Positions 24,650 through 32,840 of a stretch of 64,000 bases of DNA are shown here, piece after piece. The number at the start of each line of letters is the position of its first letter. Within the stretch, counting starts at the first letter, position 1. This DNA comes from UMGS1696 sp964463375 (lineage in GTDB: Bacteria; Bacillota; Clostridia; Oscillospirales; CAG-272). The translations under genes and the position numbers were made by a program. The notes beneath the pieces were generated by a model. The model made no database searches. It was not told the DNA's origin and saw only the letters and a list, made by a program, of their open reading frames with translations. The stretch covers positions 1 through 64,000 of the forward strand of contig CAYXBQ010000003.1 of assembly GCA_964463375.1 (NCBI GenBank), given 5' to 3'.

Positions 24650-26113
24650 ATGAAAAAAGCGAATATTGGTATGATCGGTATGGCGGTCATGGGCGAGAAT
24701 TTGTCCATGAACATGGAACGCAATGGCTATACCGTAGCGGTATACGACGTGTGGGACGGCATCGTGGACAAGTTCATGGAAGGCCGTGGCAAGGGCAAGA
24801 ACTTCATCCCCACCCACTCCTTCGAAGAATTTGTAGGCGCACTGGAAAAGCCCCGCCGCATCATGATGATGATCCGTGCCGGTTCTCCCGTGGACGAGAC
24901 CATCGACAAGCTGCTGCCCCTGCTGGACGAAGGCGACATCCTCATCGACGGCGGCAACTCCCACTTCCCGGACACCGCCAGACGGTGCGAAAAGGTGGAG
25001 GCCCACGGAATGCTGTACATCGGTACCGGCGTGTCCGGTGGTGCAGAGGGTGCGCTGAACGGCCCCTCCATGATGCCCGGCGGCTCTCCCGCTGCATGGC
25101 CCCACGTAAAGGAGATCCTACAGACCATTTGCGCCAAGGTGGAGGACGGCTCTCCCTGCTGCGACTGGGTAGGTGAAAAGGGTGCCGGTCACTTTGTGAA
25201 GATGGTACACAACGGCATCGAATACGGCGATATGCAGCTGATCTGCGAGGCATACCACGTGATGAAAAATATGCTGGGTATGTCCGACGACGAAATGCAC
25301 GAGGTCTTTGCGGACTGGATGGACGGGGACCTGAACTCCTACCTGATCGAGATCACCAGAGACATCCTTGCCTACAAGGACGAGAACGGCGAACCGCTGG
25401 TGGAAAAGATCTTAGACACCGCCGGACAGAAGGGTACCGGCAAGTGGACGGGTATTGCTGCCCTGGACGAAGGCGTGCCGCTGACCCTGATCGGGGAGGC
25501 CGTGTTCGCTCGGTGTTTGTCTGCCATGAAGGACGAACGGGTCGCCGCCTCTGCCGTACTGCCGGGCGCAGCCGAAAAGCCCCTGACGCTGACTGCGGCA
25601 GAAAAGGCAGAATGGATCGAGAACATCCGCTGCGCACTGCTGGCCTCCAAGATCGTGTCCTACGCACAGGGCTACACCCTCATGAAGGCAGCAGCCAAGA
25701 CCTACGGCTGGAACCTGAACTACGGCGGCATTGCGCTCATGTGGCGTGGCGGCTGCATCATCCGTTCCGTGTTCTTAGGCAAGATCAAGGATGCCTTTGA
25801 CAAGAACCCCGACCTGACCAACCTGCTGCTGGATCCCTACTTCACCGAAAAGATCGCATCCCTGCTGCCCGGCTGGCGGAAGGTGGTAGCCCAGGCTGCT
25901 CTGACCGGTATGCCCACCCCCGCCTTCTCCTCTGCACTGGCGTACTACGATGGCTACCGCTGCGACAGACTGCCGGCCAACCTGCTGCAAGCCCAGCGAG
26001 ACTACTTCGGTGCTCACACCTACGAACGGATCGACGCACCCAGAGGCGAGTTCTTCCACACCGACTGGACCGGTCACGGCGAAGGTGCCGCTGCCAGCCA
26101 GTACACCGTATAA
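24650..26113 (+). CDS. gnd: 6-phosphogluconate dehydrogenase, decarboxylating
   Basis: A 487-residue enzyme oxidising 6-phosphogluconate to ribulose 5-phosphate and CO2. The Rossmann motif NIGMIGMAVMGENLSMN opens the protein, and GTGVSGGAEGALNGPSMMPGG is the conserved substrate loop. The catalytic signature VGEKGAGHFVKMVHNGIEYGDMQ (quoted in part) contains the Lys and Asn, and KGTGKWT follows. Length fits the long NADP-type family. AAAGGAG precedes the ATG. It follows the PHP gene by 40 bases. Confidence 0.95.
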   Translation: MKKANIGMIGMAVMGENLSMNMERNGYTVAVYDVWDGIVDKFMEGRGKGKNFIPTHSFEEFVGALEKPRRIMMMIRAGSPVDETIDKLLPLLDEGDILIDGGNSHFPDTARRCEKVEAHGMLYIGTGVSGGAEGALNGPSMMPGGSPAAWPHVKEILQTICAKVEDGSPCCDWVGEKGAGHFVKMVHNGIEYGDMQLICEAYHVMKNMLGMSDDEMHEVFADWMDGDLNSYLIEITRDILAYKDENGEPLVEKILDTAGQKGTGKWTGIAALDEGVPLTLIGEAVFARCLSAMKDERVAASAVLPGAAEKPLTLTAAEKAEWIENIRCALLASKIVSYAQGYTLMKAAAKTYGWNLNYGGIALMWRGGCIIRSVFLGKIKDAFDKNPDLTNLLLDPYFTEKIASLLPGWRKVVAQAALTGMPTPAFSSALAYYDGYRCDRLPANLLQAQRDYFGAHTYERIDAPRGEFFHTDWTGHGEGAAASQYTV

Positions 26114-26162
26114 GAGTACGTGGGATATAATTTTTAGGAAATATACTATTCTAAAAAAGTGC

Positions 26163-26229
26163 ATCCATATACCCCAAAAATCCTGTAGGGAACTGCCTTG
26201 GCTGTTCCGTGCGGTAACGCTGATATGGA
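26163..26229 (+). promoter_or_regulatory. Structured intergenic element upstream of the PfkB kinase gene
   Basis: ATCCATAT (26163-26170) pairs with ATATGGAT (26222-26229), enclosing an imperfect hairpin GGAACTGCC-TT-GGCTGTTCC (26189-26208). It lies 33 bases before the start at 26262. It could be a repressor operator or a leader RNA structure. Confidence 0.35.
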
Positions 26230-26261
26230 TATGATATTAATAAAATAAGGAGAATTCTCCC

Positions 26262-27335
26262 ATGAAAATTCGTGAAAACTGCCAATATGCCATCGTTGTG
26301 CCTACCTCCATGGGCGTGCGTATCTGCCCCATGCACGGTCAGCCCGTGGCATCCAGCGACAACTTCTTTATGCAGGCCACCTCTGCCGAATCCAACGTGC
26401 TGTCCATTTCCTCTTACCTGGGTCTGAAGACCAAGGTACTGACCACATTTGTCAAGGACAGCCCCATCGCCGACTTTATCAAGCGCAACCTCCGCTCCCG
26501 TGGCATCGACTACGAAGGTGCTGAGGTAGAGCAGGGCGGCCCCTGGGGATACCGGCACCAGTTCAACATTGCCGACAGCGGCTATGGCTCCCGTGGCCCC
26601 CGTGTGTGCAACGACAGAGCCGGGGAAGTGGGACGCACCCTGAACATCAAGGACTTTGATACCGACCGCATTTTCGGCAAGGAAGGCGTACAGATCCTGC
26701 ACCTGTCCGGGCTCATCGGCGCACTGTCTCCGGAGACCAGCCAGTTCTGCTTAGAGCTTGCCCGTGCCGCCAAGAAGTACGGTACGCTGATCTCCTTTGA
26801 TATCAACTATCGTGCCTCCTTCTGGAAGAACCGGGAAGAGGAGCTTCGTGCCATTTTTACCGAGATCGCCTCTCTTGCCGATATTTTAGTGGGCAACGAA
26901 GAGGACTTCCAGCTGGCTCTGGGCATGAAGGGACCGGAAGCCGGTGGTAAGGATCTGTCCTCCAAGATCGCATCCTTCCAGGAAATGATCGGCGAAGTAA
27001 AAAAATCCTTCCCCAACGCATCCGTATTCGCTACGACCCTGCGGCAGGTGGTCAACGTAAACGAACACATCTGGGGTGCGATCCTGCTGGCTGAGGACGG
27101 CTGGCACATCGCCGAACCCAGACCCATCCATGTACTGGACCGGATTGGCGGCGGCGACGGCTTTGTGGGCGGTCTGCTCTATGCCATCCTGCAAGGCTGG
27201 GAACCGGAAAAGTGGGTGCAGTTCGGCTGGGCATCCGGCGCACTGGCAACGACCTTCCTGACCGACTATGCACAGCCGGCCGATGAAGAGATGATCTGGT
27301 CTGTTTGGGGCGGCAACGCACGTGTGAAGAGATAA
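26262..27335 (+). CDS. PfkB-family sugar kinase (2-keto-3-deoxygluconate kinase-like)
   Basis: A 357-residue ribokinase-fold kinase. The C-terminal PfkB signature DRIGGGDGFVGGLLY supplies the anion hole and the catalytic Asp299. ISFDINYRASFW with the following LVGNEEDF is typical of 2-keto-3-deoxygluconate and related sugar-acid kinases. GGAGAA precedes the ATG. The gene heads a compact run with the DMT transporter, GNAT-like and hydroxyacid dehydrogenase genes (gaps of 3, 11 and 4 bases). I infer phosphorylation of a hexonate-derived keto acid, but fructose or another sugar is possible. Confidence 0.8.
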   Translation: MKIRENCQYAIVVPTSMGVRICPMHGQPVASSDNFFMQATSAESNVLSISSYLGLKTKVLTTFVKDSPIADFIKRNLRSRGIDYEGAEVEQGGPWGYRHQFNIADSGYGSRGPRVCNDRAGEVGRTLNIKDFDTDRIFGKEGVQILHLSGLIGALSPETSQFCLELARAAKKYGTLISFDINYRASFWKNREEELRAIFTEIASLADILVGNEEDFQLALGMKGPEAGGKDLSSKIASFQEMIGEVKKSFPNASVFATTLRQVVNVNEHIWGAILLAEDGWHIAEPRPIHVLDRIGGGDGFVGGLLYAILQGWEPEKWVQFGWASGALATTFLTDYAQPADEEMIWSVWGGNARVKR

Positions 27336-27338
27336 CCG

Positions 27339-28313
27339 ATGGAGCTGCAATTTTTACTGCTGGCCTGCCTGTTCTTCTCGATCCAGTTCATTTTCCAGAA
27401 GTGCTTCCAGAAGAACACCAAGGGCGGTTTCGGCATCACCGTTTGGAATCAATTCCACATCTACATTTTCATGGGGCTGTATCTGCTCCTGACCACCAAG
27501 ACGCCCTTTGCCGTGACGGGTGTCTCCATCCTGTATTCGCTGTTGTACTCTGTATCCGGCCTGGTCTCCACCACGGGCTCCCTGTTCGCCATGCGCTATG
27601 GTAAGGTGTCCGCTGTGACCTCCTTCTGCCTGCTGGGCGGCATGATCCTGCCGTTCTTCTACGGCGTGTGGTTCTTAGGGGAGCCGGTCACCCTGTGGAA
27701 AACCTTAGGTATTCTGGTGCTCATCGCTTCTCTTATCCCCACCACGCTGGAAAAAGATCCCCATGCGGAAAGCGTGGCACGAACGAAGCAGGATCGAGTG
27801 CGCTACATCATCTTCTGCCTCATGACCTTCTGCGGCAACGGCATGGTCAGCGTGTTCTCCAAGGCACACCAGATCGCCGACGGTGCTATGACACTTTCCA
27901 CCGGGGAAGTGGATACCGACGGCTTTGTGCTGCTCAACGCACTGGTGGGACTGCTCATCGCCTTTGTCGTGCTGGTGGTCCGCACCATCCAAACGGCAGC
28001 CAAGGGCGAAAAGCATCCCGTGCGCTCTGTGTACTATGAGATCGGCAAGGACCCCATGACGGGCAAGCTGTTCGCCGTGCTGCTGTGCCTGACCGCCGGG
28101 TATGCGGTGTGCAACGCACTGGGTAACATCTTCTCCCTGCGCTGCGCCGTGACCATGGATTCGTCTATCCAGTTCCCGCTGCTGTCCGGTGTGGTCATCT
28201 TCATGGGTGCGGTCTTTGGCTGGCTGTTCTTCCACGAACGGATCCGCAAGCCCACCCTCATCAGCCTGACCCTGACCGTGATCGGGATCGGCCTGTTCCT
28301 CATTCCCGCATAA
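27339..28313 (+). CDS. DMT superfamily (EamA-like) transporter
   Basis: A 324-residue membrane protein with about ten hydrophobic helices in two halves, as in EamA/DMT permeases. The first half ends with GEPVTLWKTLGILVLIASLIP; the second ends with GWLFFHERIRKPTLISLTLTVIGIGLFLIPA (parts quoted), the usual E-R loop before the last helix. The gene starts 3 bases after the PfkB kinase stop, so the two are cotranscribed. It may import or export the kinase substrate or a pathway product. Confidence 0.8.
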   Translation: MELQFLLLACLFFSIQFIFQKCFQKNTKGGFGITVWNQFHIYIFMGLYLLLTTKTPFAVTGVSILYSLLYSVSGLVSTTGSLFAMRYGKVSAVTSFCLLGGMILPFFYGVWFLGEPVTLWKTLGILVLIASLIPTTLEKDPHAESVARTKQDRVRYIIFCLMTFCGNGMVSVFSKAHQIADGAMTLSTGEVDTDGFVLLNALVGLLIAFVVLVVRTIQTAAKGEKHPVRSVYYEIGKDPMTGKLFAVLLCLTAGYAVCNALGNIFSLRCAVTMDSSIQFPLLSGVVIFMGAVFGWLFFHERIRKPTLISLTLTVIGIGLFLIPA

Positions 28314-28324
28314 AGGAGAAACCT

Positions 28325-29224
28325 ATGACAAACGAACTGCAACATACATTCGTCCATGCCATCGAAGCGGCGGTGAAAATCGGTTTTACCGGCGAGCAGA
28401 TCGGTGTGCTTTCCCCGGTGATGTACCAGATTTTGGAAGCAAAGCCGGACGACTGGCAAGTGCTGGCAAACGATCTTCTCAGCGGCGAGGACGACACGGA
28501 TAAGGTCTACGCCATCACCCGTTCTCTGGGGCTGGAGGACGACTTGGGTATGCTGGCGGTATGCCTGCTGTTGACCGAAGCGTCCCACCGGTACTACCGG
28601 GAACACCACATTGATGAAGAGATCTACTGGGCATCCATGCGGGACATTTGGGTGTGGACGCAGACCTGCATCGAGAACCGGCACCACTTAGGCGTGTACC
28701 AGTATGGCTGGCTCCACAACTTCTGGACAGCTAAGATCGTACGGCTGGGGCGGCTGGAATTCCACATCATCGAATACGATCTGGATACACCCTATACAGC
28801 CTGTGGCGTGACGGTGCAGAAAGGCGATCCCGTCATCAACACCCACATTCCGGCAGACGGCCATTTTGAACCTGCCGATGTGCAGGACGCCTTCTGCCGT
28901 GCCTATCGCTACTTTGGCAAGACCGGCATCACACCCATCGTGTGTTCCTCGTGGCTGCTCTATCCCGACAACCGCAAGTTCTGCGCACCCAATTCCCGTA
29001 TGGTCGCCTTTCTGGACAACTTCACCATTCTGCAAAGCTACGGTAAGCAGGACAGCGGCGACCTGTGGCGTGTGTTTGGCGTGCGGGATTCCTACGAACC
29101 GGATACACTGCCGGAGAACACGCCCCTGCAACGGCAGCTGAAAAAGCACCTGCAAAACGGCGGTACCATGGGCAGCGGCTATGGCATTTTGCTCCACGAC
29201 GGAAAGGAACGGGTAGACAAATAA
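28325..29224 (+). CDS. GNAT-like acyltransferase domain protein (NAT_N/GNAT_C type)
   Basis: A 299-residue soluble protein resembling the two-part acyltransferase family annotated as N-acyltransferase N-terminal and GNAT-like C-terminal domains. The first ~120 residues are helical (LLLTEASHRYYREHHIDEEIYW). The second part has YGWLHNFWTAKIVRLGRLEF, NTHIPADGHF and a C-terminal GSGYGILL loop. The family is frequent in Clostridia and experimentally uncharacterised as far as I know. It lies within the PfkB-transporter-dehydrogenase run, 11 bases after the transporter. An acyl acceptor cannot be guessed. Confidence 0.6.
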   Translation: MTNELQHTFVHAIEAAVKIGFTGEQIGVLSPVMYQILEAKPDDWQVLANDLLSGEDDTDKVYAITRSLGLEDDLGMLAVCLLLTEASHRYYREHHIDEEIYWASMRDIWVWTQTCIENRHHLGVYQYGWLHNFWTAKIVRLGRLEFHIIEYDLDTPYTACGVTVQKGDPVINTHIPADGHFEPADVQDAFCRAYRYFGKTGITPIVCSSWLLYPDNRKFCAPNSRMVAFLDNFTILQSYGKQDSGDLWRVFGVRDSYEPDTLPENTPLQRQLKKHLQNGGTMGSGYGILLHDGKERVDK

Positions 29225-29228
29225 TTTC

Positions 29229-30185
29229 ATGAAGATCGTAGTATTAGACGGATTTGCCGTGAATCCCGGGGACATCAGCTGGGACTTTCTCACCAAATAT
29301 GGCGAGGCGGCGATCTATGATAAGACCCCCAACGAAAAAGCAGCCGAGATCATCGGCGACGCAGAGATCGTGTTCACCAACCGGGTGCGCATCGACCAAA
29401 GCGTGCTGGACCAGTGTCCGAAGGTGCGCTACGTCTCCGCCCTGGGCACCGGCTACGACATGATCGATGTACCCGCCTGTCGGGCAAAGGGCATCGAGGT
29501 GTGCAACGTGCCGGGGTATTCCACCATGTCCGTGGCACAGCACGCCTTCACCCTGCTTCTCTCCTTTGCCACCGACCTGGACGGTCTGTGCGGCATCGTT
29601 AAAGACGGCATGTGGACAGGCATCCCCGGCTTCCGGTACCAGACCGTGCGGTTCATGGAGCTGGCAGGGAAGACCATGGGCATCTACGGCTGTGGTGCCA
29701 TTGGCAAGGCATTTGCCAACATGTGTCAGGCCTTCGGTATGCAGGTGCTGGCAACCAAGCGATCCCGGCAAAGCGGCTCAGAGGACGGCATCCGGTACGT
29801 GACTCCCACGGAGCTGCTGCAACAGTCGGATTTCGTGTCTCTCCATTGCCCCCTGACCGACGAGACCCGTGGCATGGTGAACAAGGCGTTCCTCGACCAA
29901 ATGCGGGACGGTGCGGTGTTGATCAATACGTCCCGTGGTGCGGTGCTCAACGAAGCAGATGTGGCAGAGGCACTGAACAGCGGCAAGCTGGGTGGTGCGG
30001 GACTGGACGTGCTGACCATCGAACCGGCGGATCCTGCTTGCCCTCTGCTGACAGCGAAAAACTGCCGGATCACGCCCCACTGCGCCTGGACCTCCAAAGA
30101 AGCACGACTGCGGCTCATCGATATTTTAGACGAAAACCTGGGTTCCTTTGTCCAAACCGGCAAAGGCGTGAACCGGGTGCTGTAA
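29229..30185 (+). CDS. D-isomer-specific 2-hydroxyacid dehydrogenase (glycerate dehydrogenase-like)
   Basis: A 318-residue NAD-dependent dehydrogenase. The N-terminal lid has NRVRID and ALGTGYDMIDV. The Rossmann motif is MGIYGCGAIGKAFANM, NTSRGAVLNEADVAEAL holds the catalytic Arg, and PHCAWTS the catalytic His. It is closest in style to hydroxypyruvate/glycerate dehydrogenases. It ends the cluster and starts 4 bases after the GNAT-like gene. Together with the LarA-like protein it may interconvert 2-hydroxy and 2-keto acids. A strong terminator follows. Confidence 0.85.
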   Translation: MKIVVLDGFAVNPGDISWDFLTKYGEAAIYDKTPNEKAAEIIGDAEIVFTNRVRIDQSVLDQCPKVRYVSALGTGYDMIDVPACRAKGIEVCNVPGYSTMSVAQHAFTLLLSFATDLDGLCGIVKDGMWTGIPGFRYQTVRFMELAGKTMGIYGCGAIGKAFANMCQAFGMQVLATKRSRQSGSEDGIRYVTPTELLQQSDFVSLHCPLTDETRGMVNKAFLDQMRDGAVLINTSRGAVLNEADVAEALNSGKLGGAGLDVLTIEPADPACPLLTAKNCRITPHCAWTSKEARLRLIDILDENLGSFVQTGKGVNRVL

Positions 30186-30187
30186 AC

Positions 30188-30235
30188 CAAAAAACTCTCC
30201 TGCCCCAGAAATATGGGAAACAGGAGAGTTTTTGT
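30188..30235. terminator. Terminator after the sugar-acid cluster
   Basis: AACTCTCCTG and CAGGAGAGTT arms (30193-30202, 30221-30230) with A- and T-runs on both sides can stop both converging transcripts. Between it and 30305 are two further small perfect hairpins, GCAAGAC-GTA-GTCTTGC (30268-30284) and CAGGAC-ACAA-GTCCTG (30290-30305). Confidence 0.85.
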
Positions 30236-30310
30236 TGTCTAAGACGATAGTTTAAGAAACGCAATACGCAAGACGTAGTCTTGCACACTCAGGACACAAG
30301 TCCTGCGTGA

Positions 30311-31828
30311 TCAGTCTTCGTAGAACATATCCAGTACTTCTTCGTAATGCTGGGTAGCGGACTTTTCGTTCTTGGCGTAGTAGGATGCGATGTCCTTGCT
30401 TCTGTCGGCGATCAGGTTCTGGATGTAGAAGGACACACCGTGCCAGCCGTCGTACACATAGCCGATGTCGAATACACGAGAGTTTACGCACAGCTCGATC
30501 ATTTCCGCATCGTCCGGCTCGTCGGCATACCGGGACTTCAGACAAACGTCATAGTACGCCGGCAGCACCTGCTTGAAGGATTCTGCACACAGCGCCTCGG
30601 TGATGGTACCGATGAAGTCCAGATCCACAGCGTTCTTCCCGATGGCCATAGCTTCGTGGTTGCCGTCCACCATGGTCTTGTATTCCGCCTGGTTTTCGTC
30701 ATACTTGGGGTAGGGCAGGATGCCGTATACGTCTTCCATTTCGGACATGTAGGTGATGGTCTGGGACAGCAGAGCATTGATGAACACGCAGCGGGAGAGC
30801 TTGAACTGTTCCAGTGCCATATTGTGCGCCTGTACGCTCCCGGTAGACACGGTGGGGCAGTACACATTGGTGTCTTCCACAAACACGTTGTACAGCTTTT
30901 CCACAATGTTGACCAGCTTTTCGTCATAGTAGGTGAACTCTAACTTGCCTTCGTCGTTCCGCTGGAAGATCATGTGGTCAAAGGCCCACAGGTAGGCATT
31001 GGTGTTGGAGGCAAAGTTGGAGCCGAAGCCGTAGAAGTCGTTGTCGTCCATCTTGCCATCGCCGTTCAGATCCTGGGACATCCCGTCCGTGATCTGCTGG
31101 ATATAGTCCAGGGTCCACTTGCCCTCCCGCACGCTGTCGTACACATTGGGCACATCATAGTTTGCCAGCTTGGTCTTGTTCACCAGCATACAGTAGGTTT
31201 GGGAAACGGAAGACACAGCCGCATCTCCTACAGCCAGGAAGCATCTGCCGTTCTCGGTCAGGTCGTTGACGGTAGAGTCCGACCACCAGGGCTTGGAGAA
31301 ATCCACATGGGGAATGTCGTACCAGTTCATGTAGTAGCCCTTGGTCACCAGAGAACCGTTGGAGACCACATGGAAGGAGGCCAGATGGAAGGCATCCGGT
31401 TCGCCGGCAGTGACAGCCTTCTGGATATAGGAGCAGGTGTCGTCATAGCCGTTGCCGGGTGCTTCGTAGCCGATCACAGCATTGAACCGGTCGCTGATGG
31501 TCAGGTTCCGGTTGTACACGGCATCGTTGACGATCTCACCGGTCAGCTCATCGGCGATCACAAAGCCCCGGAAGTCTTCGATGGGATTGGATACAGCAGC
31601 AGAGCCCAGTACGATGAATTCCTTGCCGCCAAAGTCGCTGTCCGGCAGTTCATCATCGATGGCGTTACGGGATTCCTCGTCGGTGGTCTCCTTTTTGGTA
31701 TTGGTAGTCTGGGTATCGCCGGAGGTGGTGGGTGTGGTTTCCGTAGTGGTGTTCGATTCACCGCAGGAAGCCAGAGAGGGCAGCAGCATGGCCGCCAGCA
31801 GCAGTGCAATGATCAAATTCTTGCGCAT
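30311..31828 (-). CDS. Extracellular solute-binding lipoprotein, orphan paralogue 2
   Basis: A 505-residue lipoprotein; signal peptide with lipobox SLASC (Cys22), then a long Thr-rich linker. It shares GEIVNDAVYNRN, REGKWTLD and the EF-hand-like loop DLNGDGKMDDND near residue 254 with the binding proteins at 2007-3461 and 32841-34337, so the three are paralogues. No ABC permease adjoins. The ATG has AAGGAG upstream, and a near-consensus promoter lies at 31878-31906. The ligand is probably an oligosaccharide, by family. Confidence 0.8.
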   Translation of the reverse strand: MRKNLIIALLLAAMLLPSLASCGESNTTTETTPTTSGDTQTTNTKKETTDEESRNAIDDELPDSDFGGKEFIVLGSAAVSNPIEDFRGFVIADELTGEIVNDAVYNRNLTISDRFNAVIGYEAPGNGYDDTCSYIQKAVTAGEPDAFHLASFHVVSNGSLVTKGYYMNWYDIPHVDFSKPWWSDSTVNDLTENGRCFLAVGDAAVSSVSQTYCMLVNKTKLANYDVPNVYDSVREGKWTLDYIQQITDGMSQDLNGDGKMDDNDFYGFGSNFASNTNAYLWAFDHMIFQRNDEGKLEFTYYDEKLVNIVEKLYNVFVEDTNVYCPTVSTGSVQAHNMALEQFKLSRCVFINALLSQTITYMSEMEDVYGILPYPKYDENQAEYKTMVDGNHEAMAIGKNAVDLDFIGTITEALCAESFKQVLPAYYDVCLKSRYADEPDDAEMIELCVNSRVFDIGYVYDGWHGVSFYIQNLIADRSKDIASYYAKNEKSATQHYEEVLDMFYED

Positions 31829-31877
31829 GATGGATAACTCCTTAGATAAATGTAGATTCTTATAAGCAGTACCACAT

Positions 31878-31906
31878 AGTATAGCACGTTTTCACACAGT
31901 TGTCAA
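31878..31906 (-). promoter_or_regulatory. Promoter of solute-binding lipoprotein gene 2
   Basis: TTGACA and TATACT with 17 bases between them on the minus strand. The arrangement mirrors the promoter of paralogue 1. Confidence 0.75.
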
Positions 31907-32068
31907 GGGAAAAATGGACGATTTACACAAAAAAGTGTTTTTTCACACAAATGCCAACATAAGCAATTCTTAAGGAATTTCTTAAAAAATACCAATGGAA
32001 GAAGGCAGATTTGTTCACGTTTTTGCGGTATCCTATAGGTGTACAAAAGAGCAAAGGATGTGGCGCAT

Positions 32069-32806
32069 ATGGCAAAAAAGCAGTGGACGGAGAGACAAAA
32101 GAAGATGCTGGTGAGCGGCGGGGTGGTGCTGTTTCTTTGTCTGATGGGACTGACAGCACTGCTGCTGGGCAAGCCGATCCTACAGCTGGCAGACGATCCG
32201 GCGGCCTTCCGGCAGTGGCTGGACACCCGTGGCTGGTACGGCTGGATCCTATTTTTGCTCATGGTGATCGTGCAGGTGTTTGCCGCTGTGATCCCGGGAG
32301 AGCCACTGGAGATCGCCGCCGGATATGCCTTTGGTGCGGTTCGTGGGTCGCTGCTGTGCCTGGTGGGCGAGGCCATCGGGGGCGTGCTGGTGTTTTTGTT
32401 CGTGAAGCGGTTTGGGATGCAGGTGGTGGAGACCTTCTTCCCCCGGGACAAGATCCATTCCCTGCGCTTTCTCCGGGATCCCAAAAAGCGGGACACATTA
32501 TTTTTCCTCCTGTTCCTGCTCCCCGGCACGCCCAAAGACCTGCTGTGCTACTTCGCCGGCCTGACGGGGATCCCCTTTGTTCGCTGGTGCCTGATCCAAA
32601 CGATCGGCCGCCTGCCCTCGATCCTGACCTCCACCATCGGTGGCAACGCACTGGGGACTGCCAACTACGCCGCCGCCATCGTGATCTTAGCCGTGACCGC
32701 CTGCATCAGTGGCCTGGGCCTACTCCTGTACCGCCACATCAGCAACCGCGCCAATCGTATGCAGGAGCATCCGATACCGGGCACAAAAGAAACCGATACG
32801 AAATAA
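32069..32806 (+). CDS. TVP38/TMEM64 (DedA-like) membrane protein
   Basis: About 245 residues with five to six membrane segments. The SNARE-associated/VTT signature is visible: FAAVIPGEPLEIAAGYAFGA, GEAIGGVLVFLFVKRFG and FLLFLLPGTPKDLLCYFAGLTG (quoted in part), the re-entrant loops of the family. Members are implicated in lipid scrambling or undecaprenyl phosphate translocation; the exact role here is unknown. I chose ATG 32069 with AAAGGA 10 bases upstream; an in-frame ATG ten codons earlier (32039) lacks a good site. It is monocistronic between two minus-strand lipoprotein genes. Confidence 0.8.
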   Translation: MAKKQWTERQKKMLVSGGVVLFLCLMGLTALLLGKPILQLADDPAAFRQWLDTRGWYGWILFLLMVIVQVFAAVIPGEPLEIAAGYAFGAVRGSLLCLVGEAIGGVLVFLFVKRFGMQVVETFFPRDKIHSLRFLRDPKKRDTLFFLLFLLPGTPKDLLCYFAGLTGIPFVRWCLIQTIGRLPSILTSTIGGNALGTANYAAAIVILAVTACISGLGLLLYRHISNRANRMQEHPIPGTKETDTK

Positions 32807-32822
32807 ACGTACCGGTTTTTTA
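32790..32822 (+). terminator. Terminator overlapping the end of the TVP38-like gene
   Basis: AAACCGATACG and CGTACCGGTTT form an 11-bp stem with one mismatch and a T-run. The stop codon lies in the loop. Confidence 0.7.
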
Positions 32823-32840
32823 TTGTTATATGTACAAATA

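Noticed and set aside
26210..26225. A third copy of the palindromic repeat, suggested by GTAACGCTGAT
   Set aside because: Only about ten bases match, and there is no opposite arm.
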